64,000 nt of DNA from Mytilus californianus (taxonomy: Eukaryota > Mollusca > Bivalvia > Mytilida > Mytilidae): the NCBI RefSeq assembly GCF_021869535.1, contig NW_026262593.1, positions 70,954,322-71,018,321 of the forward strand, in the 5' to 3' direction. The notes under the pieces are model-generated. The model did no database searches, was not told where the DNA came from, and worked only from the letters and a program-made list of their open reading frames with translations. Positions 33,701 to 40,516 of this stretch are shown one piece after another (within the stretch, counting starts at the first letter, position 1; the number at the start of each line of letters is the position of its first letter). Position numbers and translations under genes: made by a program.

Positions 33701-36024
33701 ACTAGTATGTAAGTCCTGATAATCACGTGTTTATTGTCAATCGCAATATTTTGTAAAATTTTCACGATCGGAATTTGGTTTTTTATATAAAATTTATATA
33801 ACTTCACTAGTAATAGCTTTCATTTTCGAGTTACTTTATTATTTTTACTAGATATGCTGGTGTTTTATTTGGCATAACTAATACTTTTGCCACTGTGCCT
33901 GGTATGGTGGCGCCTATAGTAGCCGGAGCCTTAACACCAAACGTAAGTACCAGACCTTACAGTGCTAAATTTACAGTTCACAATAATATTGATGTTGTAT
34001 TACGTACATGGGAGGAGAGTAAATGCATGCATCCCCATGCCACCTTCAGACCCCTCGAAGAGATTTTGCAATGGTTCTAAACGTGCAGAGAGCGTTGCAC
34101 TCACTCTACGAGGCATCGGATTTAACGTCCCCATTCTTACAGGACGCGACTGCGAATGTATACATCCCGCACAAAACAAAATGGACACCCCACTTACAGC
34201 ACCCAACACCTAAATAAAAAAGACACATGTTCGTGTAATGTGCAATGTCTTAGTATATGTATAGACATAAACATGTTCGTGTAATGTACAATGGCTTAGT
34301 TTAGACATAAACATGTTCGTGTAATGTACAATTGACTTAGTAAAAACATACACATGTTCGTGTAAAGTACAATGGCTTAATTTAGACATACACATGCTCG
34401 TGTAATGTACAATATGGCTTAGTAAAAACATACACATGTCACAGTTGTGTAATATACAATGGCTTTGTATAAACAAAAATATGTTAGTAATTAAATTGAG
34501 AATGGAAACTGGAAATGTGTCAAAAGAGACAACAAACCGACCAAAGAGCAGAAAACAGCCTACAGCCACTCATGCGAGAAAATCCCGGACCCGGAGGTGG
34601 GCTTCAGCTGGCCCTTTGACAATAATGTATACTAGTTTAGTAACATGGACGTCACACTAAACTACGAAACATATATATGAACCAAAATAAAAAACATACA
34701 AGACTTAGAATGACCAGAGGTTCCTGACTTGGGACAAGCACATAAACATGTGAAGGGTTAAACATGTTTTGTGAGATCTCAACCCTCCCCTATACTTCTA
34801 GCTTGAAATAGCTACCTATACCGGCTGCTCTTATCTCAACCAATCATTATATAGTAAGTCCACCTAGCTTTTTAAGCATACATGTGAAACGTAGTACGAT
34901 AGCCCGTGTTACATAAAAGCTTCAGATAGTGTTTAAATGGTTAATTTATCGGCAGTGGCTATATTTTGCTGACACCGGCAAAATAGAAAATAATTTTATG
35001 CTATTTTACCGGCTCTGATTGAAATATCTTAATTATTTCAAAAGCAAATTAAATCTAAATATTTTTGATTTTTAAAGCTATGTGATTGATTTTGTTTTAT
35101 TGTATAATGTTATATCAAATTTATGATGCAATGATATTTTAACTTTAATTTTTTTATAACATACAGTTAAAAAATCTGAGAATTTATTCTTATGCATACA
35201 TAACATTATACTGTGACTGATTTTAGAAATAATTTCAACTACATGATTTGATATTCTTTCATTGCAACAAATAGATGCTCAATATTTTTATTTCTTATTT
35301 TCACTTTGACTGATAATTGTTTTAAACGATTATATGCATCTCAAATATTGTTAGCTGCTTTCTTATTTAACTACCGGTATATCAGTAATTATTTGATTCT
35401 TATATGCTGACAGTGCACATTTTCGTAGTACTTACTTTATAAAAGTAAATATTAAATTTCACTCTTTACAAAGAACCGGCAAAATAACAAATTCACTATA
35501 TTGCTGGTGCCGGTAAAATGGCCATTTCTATTGAAATATGATATTTTGCCGGCTTGAATTAAGATATTTTAATCAGAGCCGGCAAAATAGCATATATTTT
35601 TTTATTTTGCTGGTGCCGGCAAAGTAGCCACTGCCTAATTTATTTGGAATTGTCCATGTCCTATGGCTACCTTTTTTATTACATGATTAAAGTTCCACTT
35701 TTTATCTTTTCTAAATAAGATTCTTCAATCACATTTTAAGCCACGATGATAAAACTAATGGTGAAATAATTTTCAAATATTATGTTGATTGTTTGTATAA
35801 TTATCAACTTTTATTAATTTATGTTAATTTATGTAAATTATTTTCATCAAATGAAGGATAGTCAAGAAGAGTGGAGAAACGTGTTTTATGTTTGTGCTGC
35901 TTTCTGTGTAGTTGGAATGGTGGTATTTGGATTTTTCTCAAGAGGTGAGATTCAGGAATGGGCGAAGGATCGCGAAGAGATTATTATTGAAAAGCCAGCA
36001 CTTGACACAGATACAAAATTATGA
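18522..36024 (+). CDS. SLC17-family anion transporter, copy B (ten exons, N-terminal exon not found)
   Basis: A nearly complete 12-helix major facilitator superfamily carrier of the SLC17 group, about 485 residues in the recognised exons (human sialin is about 495). Exons: 18522-18739, 20707-20940, 26474-26561, 28812-28907, 29786-29916, 30994-31143, 32015-32147, 32934-33084, 33852-33942 and 35857-36024. All junctions keep frame. Signatures in order are the helix 1 motif [15 protein letters not shown] motif A ([15 protein letters not shown]), [72 protein letters not shown] and [10 protein letters not shown]. It probably transports an organic anion driven by protons or membrane potential in an endolysosomal or vesicular membrane; the substrate is unknown. 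The initiator methionine must lie in an upstream exon because the first frame has no ATG. It forms a tandem pair with copy A. Confidence 0.92.
19100..19330. repeat. Dispersed repeat, family R7
   Basis: Landmarks are GCACGCAGCCATGTCAGATC, TCCGATGCCTCGAGTAGAGA, TTTGCTCTCTACACTTTAAA and GGACCCTCGAAG. Related copies: 19560-19720, and reversed at 33990-34200 and 38310-38540. Confidence 0.65.
19560..19720. repeat. Dispersed repeat, family R7 (second piece)
   Basis: Repeats the order ATAAATACACAGCCACG, CCTCGAGTAGGAAAAGG, ATGCTCTCTGCATGTTAAGG in the same direction as the piece 400 bases upstream, but more diverged. Confidence 0.5.
19915..20125 (+). repeat. Dispersed repeat, family R4
   Basis: Pyrimidine-rich. 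It starts GAGGGTCTCGATAGGGGTCC and repeats CCCATTATTCCCTATTCTTT-like phrases about five times. It is matched by 30235-30460. Confidence 0.65.
20707..20940 (+). CDS. SLC17 copy B exon (helices 2-4)
   Basis: 78 codons, phase 0 at both ends (ATTACAG / GTAAGA). It starts [18 protein letters not shown] and contains [12 protein letters not shown], motif [16 protein letters not shown] and the helix 3-4 segments, ending [10 protein letters not shown]. Confidence 0.92.
21609..25768. mobile_element. Possible 4.2 kb TTAA-flanked element in copy B intron 2
   Basis: Left end TTTAAAGGGAAACTTCGC and right end GCGAATTTTCCCTTTAAA are inverted repeats; the next ~50 bases of both ends (ATTATGTTSATTATG-type) are also loosely complementary. 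Both ends abut TTAA, the target type used by piggyBac-like transposons. The interior has no ORF over ~80 codons, so it would be non-autonomous. It contains a long TTTTA microsatellite. Boundaries rest on the ends alone. Confidence 0.45.
22955..23135 (+). repeat. (TTTTA)n / (TTTA)n microsatellite
   Basis: About 180 bases of TTTTA and TTTA units, with a central block of regular TTTTA pentamers. Confidence 0.9.
25925..25985 (+). repeat. R1 repeat fragment
   Basis: Short piece starting AAGGAGATGTGGTATGATTG and breaking off after about 60 bases. Confidence 0.55.
26045..26300 (+). repeat. Dispersed repeat, family R5
   Basis: Landmarks are TGGAGCACCTGAGCTCAATC, GTTGCTCAGTTTTTAGTTTT, TTTTGCCATGGCATTGTCAG and TTTTCGACTTATGAG. 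Copies also at 37450-37625, 61672-61885 and reversed at 4275-4440. Confidence 0.65.
26474..26561 (+). CDS. SLC17 copy B exon (helix 4-5 loop)
   Basis: 88 bases, phase 0 to 1. It encodes [20 protein letters not shown], the family block at the cytosolic end of helix 4. The preceding intron is the longest of the gene (5.5 kb) because of a large insertion. Confidence 0.9.
26730..27360 (+). mobile_element. 3' fragment of the reverse-transcriptase element
   Basis: Matches 18030-18215 (GGGTTATGTTCTTCTC, GAGGTCTGGAGCTGGCATGT) and continues with GAGGGTTGAGATCTCAAAAA, TTAACCCCGCCGCATTTTTG, GCCAGCTGAAGGACGCCTCC and GACACATTCCCCATTTCCAT. It gives the full 3' tail that is only partly present after the copy at 17.1 kb. 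It is a 5'-truncated insertion. Confidence 0.75.
27568..27910 (+). repeat. R1 repeat with its downstream part
   Basis: AAGAAGATGTGGTATGAGTA through ACAAGCTATAAAGGGCCCC-like sequence, then CCAATGGTCTAATCTATATC, CAAACGACAACCATTGAACA and GGACAGGTGCAAACAAATGC. It shows the undisturbed order of R1 that lets the nested insertion at 55.4-57.1 kb be read. Confidence 0.75.
28562..28775 (+). repeat. Dispersed repeat, family R6
   Basis: Second copy of the 1330-1570 repeat. Its pyrimidine-rich end (TTCTATTATTTTACTTTTTT) leads into the acceptor region of the exon at 28812. Confidence 0.75.
28812..28907 (+). CDS. SLC17 copy B exon (helix 5)
   Basis: 96 bases, phase 1 to 1. It encodes [20 protein letters not shown] and GWGSIFYIT. 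The W-x-S-x-F-Y block is conserved in the family. Repeat R6 ends about 35 bases before the acceptor CTTGCAG. Confidence 0.88.
28908..29785. other. Copy B intron 4 with TTCGTGG foldback element
   Basis: A foldback element fills 29345-29612; the remainder shows no recognised feature. Confidence 0.5.
29345..29612. mobile_element. Foldback (MITE-like) element with TTCGTGG ends, interrupted
   Basis: Left arm TATTCATTATTATTCGTGGG and CCACGAATTCATG; right arm AAACCACGAAATCAAATATC and TATCCACGAACATAAATGAA. The arms are complementary. The loop region contains a short reverse piece of the reverse-transcriptase 3' end (AGAATGGAAATGGGTAATGT, 29475-29515). Related elements: 63515-63725, and half copies at 43440-43525 and 46840-46875. 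Confidence 0.65.
29786..29916 (+). CDS. SLC17 copy B exon (helix 6 and central loop)
   Basis: 131 bases, phase 1 to 0. Helix 6 ([11 protein letters not shown]) is followed by [18 protein letters not shown], one of the clearest SLC17 signatures. Confidence 0.92.
30235..30460 (+). repeat. Dispersed repeat, family R4
   Basis: Starts GGTTCTGGAGGGGGGTCCTT and repeats TTTCTCTATTCTTTAT-like phrases, ending CCCCCACCCACACTCTCATA. Confidence 0.65.
30550..30885 (+). repeat. R1 repeat
   Basis: ATTATGTGGTATGATTTTC, GACAACTCTCCACCAAAGAC, GGCCTTCAACAATGAGCAAA, then GTCTTGGGACAGACACATTC and GGCGGGGTTAAACATGTTTG. Confidence 0.7.
30994..31143 (+). CDS. SLC17 copy B exon (helix 7)
   Basis: 150 bases, the same length, phases and donor start (GTAAGTTTTTG) as the copy A exon at 154-303. 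Intron similarity fades within about 15 bases after the donor. Confidence 0.93.
31144..32014. other. Copy B intron 6
   Basis: 870 bases without recognised repeats or coding signal. Confidence 0.4.
32015..32147 (+). CDS. SLC17 copy B exon (helix 8)
   Basis: 133 bases, encoding [16 protein letters not shown] and [13 protein letters not shown]. At GLFADLM versus GQMADFI it differs from copy A more than any other shared exon. Confidence 0.92.
32148..32933. other. Copy B intron 7 with two reversed repeats
   Basis: A reverse R4 piece at 32255-32450 and a reverse R1 piece at 32735-32905. The R1 piece ends about 30 bases before the next acceptor. Confidence 0.55.
32934..33084 (+). CDS. SLC17 copy B exon (helices 9-10)
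   Basis: 151 bases, acceptor TTTTACAG and donor GTAAGT. It encodes [19 protein letters not shown] and ends [11 protein letters not shown]. Confidence 0.92.
33085..33851. other. Copy B intron 8
   Basis: About 770 AT-rich bases with a T/G-rich run near 33355-33395. Short ORFs here look spurious. Confidence 0.4.
33852..33942 (+). CDS. SLC17 copy B exon (helix 11)
   Basis: 91 bases, encoding [18 protein letters not shown] and ending at TPN before GTAAGT. Confidence 0.92.
33990..34200 (+). repeat. Dispersed repeat, family R7 (opposite direction to 19.1 kb)
   Basis: Contains CATGCATCCCCATGCCACC, CCCCTCGAAGAGATTTTGCA, AGAGCGTTGCACTCACTCTA and GAGGCATCGGATTTAACGTC, the complement of the family phrases at 19.1-19.3 kb. 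It directly follows the exon ending at 33942. Confidence 0.65.
34215..34475 (+). repeat. ~43 bp minisatellite, about six units
   Basis: Units of the type ACACATGTTCGTGTAATGTA followed by CAATGGCTTAGTTTAGACAT are repeated about six times with small length changes, in the last intron of copy B. Neighbouring units differ alternately (TTTAGACATA versus AAAAACATAC), which suggests a higher-order dimer. Confidence 0.85.
34490..34800 (-). mobile_element. 3' fragment of the reverse-transcriptase element (reverse)
   Basis: Complement of 27040-27360: GAGAATGGAAACTGGAAATG, GAGGTGGGCTTCAGCTGGCC, CTGACTTGGGACAAGCACAT and GAGATCTCAACCCTCCCC. Confidence 0.7.
34951..35635. mobile_element. 685 bp element with long terminal inverted repeats
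   Basis: The ends GGCAGTGGCTA...GCTATTTTACCGGCTCTGAT and the complement ATCAGAGCCGGCAAAATAGC...TAGCCACTGCC form inverted repeats of about 85 bases. The 8 bases TAATTTAT occur at 34942-34949 and again at 35636-35643 (9 bases with one mismatch if the next base is counted), a target-site duplication. Non-coding. Inverted CCGGCAAAATA motifs also occur inside. The superfamily is not assigned. Confidence 0.82.
35857..36024 (+). CDS. SLC17 copy B last exon (helix 12, tail)
   Basis: 168 bases to TGA, four residues different from copy A of 55. The acceptor is AATGAAG, where copy A has AATGCAG. The C-terminus DTDTKL fits a class I PDZ ligand (T-x-hydrophobic). Confidence 0.92.
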   Translation, partial: DSQEEWRNVFYVCAAFCVVGMVVFGFFSRGEIQEWAKDREEIIIEKPALDTDTKL

Positions 36025-36480
36025 TAATATAATGTAGATTAGCAGAACATTTAAAGCAGGACCATTGGATTTAAATGTTTATATCTATACAGATTTGTAA
36101 ATTACAAATATTATAAAAACGGAACATATGGGCCACTGTCTTGTATTATGAGAGGTCTGACACTTATAATATTTATGAATAATTTGATTTTGGATGCGAC
36201 ACATCTTCTGATTGGCTGAATGTTTTTTGTCAATCAGCTCATGTGATCGTGACGTCAGCAATGTTTTTTCATGATTCACTCCTTAAAAATGGAATTCACA
36301 ATTAAATCATAAGGAATGAGTGTAATATTTTTTCTGTCTATTGGAAATAACATCAAAAATGTAGTGCACACTTTTAAATAACCTGCTGCACGGGTTATTA
36401 AGTGTGCAACACATTTTTAATGTTATTTCTTCATGGAAAAAAAACAATACAGTCATTCCTTAATTATACGTAAAACATAT
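36025..36480 (+). other. Downstream flank / probable 3' UTR of SLC17 copy B
   Basis: The first ~60 bases match the copy A flank (GCAGAACATTTAAAGCAGGACC), so 3' UTR sequence is conserved in the pair. Then come the hairpin ATTTGTAAATTACAAAT (36092-36108), a stretch with CTGATTGGCTGAATG, GTCAATCAG and GTGACGTCAGC, and a foldback element. Confidence 0.5.
36310..36462. mobile_element. 153 bp foldback element
   Basis: Nearly complete palindrome: TAAGGAATGAGTGTAATATT pairs with the end CAATACAGTCATTCCTTA, AAATAACAT with ATGTTATTT, AGTGCACAC with GTGTGCAAC, and the centre AATAACC-TGCTGCACG-GGTTATT is a hairpin. It lies 290-440 bases after the SLC17 copy B stop codon. Confidence 0.75.
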
Positions 36481-36589
36481 TATTATAGCATTACAAATAA
36501 CATCCCTAAGATCTTCGATACGTTTTTCTTACAGATGACCATAATTATGTAGATATCTCTGATTCAGAAATGAGTCTTTTGTATACATG

Positions 36590-36925
36590 CTGTCCCAGGT
36601 TAAGGGAGGGTTGGCGCCTTCAAACGAGTTTAACCCCACCACATTCTGTATGTGCCTGACCCAAGTCAGGAGCCTGTAATTCAATGGTTGTCGTTTGTTG
36701 CTGTGTAACATATTTATTTTTCGTTCATTATTTTGTACATAAATTAGACCGTTAGTTTTCTTGTTTTACATTTGTCATTTCAGGGCCTTTTATAGCTGAC
36801 TATGTGGTATGGGCTTTGCTCATTGTTGAAGGCTGTACAGTGACCTATAGTTGTTAATTTCTGTGTCATTTGGTCTCTTGTGGGGAGTTGTCTCATTGGC
36901 AATCATACCACATCTTCTTAATTTA
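36590..36925 (-). repeat. R1 repeat (reverse)
   Basis: Complement of the R1 order: AACCCCACCACATTCTGTAT, TGACCCAAGTCAGGAGCCTG, TTTGCTCATTGTTGAAGGC, GTCATTTGGTCTCTTGTGGG and GTCTCATTGGCAATCATACC. Confidence 0.75.
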
Positions 36926-36939
36926 TATTTAATCTTCAC

Positions 36940-37185
36940 ACGAATTTTGGTGGCGTCACTTTAATCATTATCAAGTTATGCCCCTATATAAATCGAAAAA
37001 TTGCAAAAGTTTTAGTTTCCGTTCTGTAACTTAAGTTTGCCCCAACCAAACATTATGAAACCTTTACACAATACTTATTACCACAAAACTCAGATCAAGT
37101 ACAAATTTGGGTAGCGTCACTTTTATTGTTCTTGAGTTATGTCCCTTTATAATGTTGTATGCAAGCGGAGGCATCATCTGTGTCC
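36940..37185 (-). repeat. Dispersed repeat, family R2 (reverse)
   Basis: GGTGGCGTCACTTTAATCAT, TTCCGTTCTGTAACTTAAGT, TTTGGGTAGCGTCACTTTTA and CAAGCGGAGGCATCATCTGT are complements of R2 phrases. R4-like sequence follows to about 37310. Confidence 0.65.
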
Positions 37186-38985
37186 ATGGTGACACATTCT
37201 CCATTTATTTTTGCCTATTTTCTCTATCCTTTTTTTTGCCACTTTTCTGCACCGTTTGCCCATTATTTCTTTATTCTTTAAACACCATCCAGACCCTCAT
37301 ATAATGAACCGAATTTTAAGATCGTCCTGTAATTAAGTGCCGCTGGATGTTTTATTCAATTGTTTTCATGCAAATTACTTATAAATATTTTCCCATGAGA
37401 TGTCTGAGATATTATACAAAATGGCAATATTATATTTGTATAACATTATGGAGCAGGATCTGCTAACCCTTCTAGAGCACCTGAGATGACCCCAGTTTTT
37501 GGTGGGGTTTTTGTTGCTCAGTCTTTAGTTTTCTATGTTGTGTTTATTGTGCTTTGTCTTTTTCTGGCGTCATCAGTTTATTTTTGAGTTTGAATGTCCC
37601 TTTGGTATCTTTCGCCTTTTTTTTTGTTTATGGTTCAATAACATTTTTCACCTTCTTGTCTAGTTAATTGTAATCATTTTCACCAATTGTTTAAGTACAT
37701 CTTTATACTTTTAAAGTTCAATTTCTTCTGCAAATCTTGTTTCTAATATAAATAAGAAGATGTGGTATGATTGCCAATGAGACAACTCTCTATCCAAGTC
37801 ACAATGTATAAAAAGTAAACAATTATAGGTCAAAGTACAGCCTTCAATACGGAGCTTTGGCTCACACTGAACAGCAAGCTACAAGGGGCCCCAAAATGAC
37901 CCCAAACAGGAAAACCAACACTCTAATCTATATGAAAAACTAGAAACACCTTTTAACCACATCAACAAACGACAACCACTGAACAACATGCCCTTGACTT
38001 AGGACAGGTGCAAACAAATACAGCAGGTTTAAACGTTTTAACAGACACCAACCTTTACTTGAGACAGTAGTGTAACACCTATTTCTGATTTTGCCGCCTT
38101 GAATGAAACTGAAGCTACAGGTGGACATGAACATTCCAAAAGTAAGACAAAATACAAATGATACAACATGGACATGTCACATAAAAAATCACAATAACTA
38201 CTGGTTCGTTGATTGGTGCGTGCCTAACGTCCAGTGGCAAATATTTCATGGATTTTCAGGACGAGAAAAAAAATTATAATTAAAACAAAAGGTACATTTA
38301 AGTCGGACTGAGATGTATGACTGGTAATGTAGACTGCCATTGCAAAGTAATGGTGTATTGGATGGGAGCAGAAATATTGCCTTGCAACATGTGTCCTATG
38401 GACCCCTCATTGAGTTGTTGCAACGGTTTTATAACACAAAGAGAGAGTGATATACTCTGTACACAAAGAAACACATTGGATTTAATGTTGCCGATTGGAT
38501 TGGATGTGGCTGCATATTTATACATTCCACACAGCCAAACTTACGTTATCTTTTTTTTCTAACACTGGATAGACATTCTGCTGTCATAAATAGGAAAAGA
38601 AAAGACCTTTGATTGATATATACTGCTGACCGTTACAGTGAGGTACATTGATTTTTAGTAAAACCGTCAGCATGCAACGAGATGGGATTAATACACATTT
38701 TATTCCAATTAAGAACTCTGTTTGCTTTCTTTACCAGAGCACCAAGTTCATTTTTGGTTGCCATCGGAGTTGTTCTAGATATGAATAAAAGTTGATATAG
38801 AGTATTTGTCAATGAAACGGCAACCCAAAAAAACAAATAATGAACAGAATATACAGCCCTCAATAGTTTTCCCATCAACACCAAAGATCAGGCCTGAATG
38901 CAGGTTCTTGGTCAACTTTCAAGCTTAAATATTTAAACTATTTTAATTAATTTGTTTTCTTCTTCAAAATCAACATTAGACAAAC
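37186..38985. other. Intergenic repeat mosaic between convergent genes
   Basis: R4-type (37190-37310), R5 (37450-37625), R1 with downstream part (37750-38060) and R7 (38310-38540) follow each other. Nothing else is recognised. The region separates the 3' ends of SLC17 copy B and the JmjC gene. Confidence 0.55.
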
Positions 38986-40090
38986 ATAAGGATTTTTTTG
39001 TCCATTTTGCAGTTGGACTGAGGAGTTGAACATGTTGAAGGCTAAGATACTAACTTTCTACATTTTCAATTCATGTGGGATTTTTTTTGTGAAGATCTTG
39101 CATCAATAACTATTTTGCTGTTTAGTGTATATTAATGCCTGTTAAAAATTGCCTTTAAAGTTATCCTCTCTCAATCTTGGTTTCTGTAAAAAACACATAA
39201 AAATTGTCTTTCAAGGGCAATAACTCCTGTAAGGGATCAATGACAATTTCTGTCATGTTGATTTATTTGTAGGACCTACTTTGCTGAAAATGTTTGCTGT
39301 TTGATGTTTCTGTTATAGTTTCTGCCAAAAAATTGAAAAATTTACTAAAAATTGTCTTTCAAGGCTACTAACACCTACAAGGGTTTAATTGACTATTTCA
39401 GTCATTGTTGACTTATAAGCAAGTATTACTTTGCTGAACATTTTTTACATTCAAATTATCTAGCATAGTTTCTGAAGAAACTTAAGAATTTTATAGTCTT
39501 TCAAGGGCAGTAACTCCTGTAAGTGATCAATTGACAAATTCAGTCCTTAGTCAACACCAAGGCTCTGTGTTGAAGGCTGTACTTGGACCTATCATGGTTT
39601 ACTTTTACAAATTGTCACTTGGATGAGAGAGTTGTCTCATTGGCACTCATACCACATCTTCTTATATCTACTTAAACTTATTGGTAGATCTTACTTGGCT
39701 GAACATTTTTGCTGTTTAAAATCTATAATAGTTTTCAAGATAACAACCAAAACTGAGAAATTTCATAAAAAATATTATTTTTGGGGCAATAACTCCAGAA
39801 TGGATTGTTTGATTTGTCTTAAAATTTCTCAGTAAATAGATATTAACCTGTTCGTCATTTTTGTCAGTCAGATTTGCTCTAACTGCTTGAGATTTTAAGA
39901 TATAATTCAAAAGACAATAAGTCATTTTACCCCTATGTTCTACTTTTAGCCTTGGTGGTCATGTTTGTTGACCGACAGGAATGAAAAACACAACCTCTAT
40001 TATAGTATATTAAATTTCATAAGGATCATTCATCCCAAGTTTTATTGAAATTTTGCTCAGTATTTTCAGAGAAGATCTTTGAAAAAGTTA
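38985..40090. repeat. Dispersed repeat R8, tandem ~160 bp subunits
   Basis: Repeated phrases TCTTTCAAGGGCAATAACTC, CTGTAAGGGATCAA, TACTTTGCTGAACATTT and ATAGTTTCTGAAGAAAC recur three to four times at about 160 bp spacing, followed by GCTCTAACTGCTTGAGATTT and ACCCCTATGTTCTACTTTTA. A reverse R1 piece (39555-39665) interrupts it. Pieces of this family flank the DIRS element. Confidence 0.65.
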
Positions 40091-40104
40091 ACGAAGGCGA
40101 ACGT

Positions 40105-40325
40105 GAAGTGATTGCAATTAGACAACTATCCACAAGAGACAATATGATGTGGATGTAAACAACCATAGGTCACCGTACAGCCTTCAACAATGAGCAAGAC
40201 AAAATGTAAAAACAATACCAAAGAGAAAACCAACTGCCTGATTTCTGTAAAAACAATAAATGAAAAACAAATATGACAGACAGCAAACCATTGACAACCA
40301 CTGAATTAATGCTCCTGACATCAAT
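40105..40325 (+). repeat. R1 repeat, diverged
   Basis: GAAGTGATTGCAATTAGACA, ACTATCCACAAGAGACAATA, GTCACCGTACAGCCTTCAAC and ACCATTGACAACCACTGAAT, ending just before the terminal JmjC exon. Confidence 0.65.
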
Positions 40326-40408
40326 AACTAATTATAATTTATTAACTTTTAATTAGAAAACTATAAATTTCTAAATAGTATGGTAATTTTAAAACAAAAT
40401 CCATATTC

Positions 40409-40516
40409 TCAAATGTTCAATACTTTCTTCCTATGCATGTCTTTCAATACACCCTCTGTAACTTCTTTACCTTTCTTTAAAATCTTCTTATGAAGGAGAG
40501 ATAAAAACAGCTTCAC
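40409..40516 (-). CDS. JmjC gene exon 7 (C-terminus)
   Basis: 35 codons and TGA, acceptor TTTTGCAG. A lysine-rich tail with HKKILKKGKEVTEGVLKDMH ends KKVLNI. If the domain is lumenal, this basic tail is too. Confidence 0.78.
   Translation of the reverse strand: MKLFLSLLHKKILKKGKEVTEGVLKDMHRKKVLNI

Noticed and set aside
34000-34217. Several overlapping ORFs of 60-80 codons
   Set aside because: All arise from the dispersed repeat R7, which occurs at three other places in the window.
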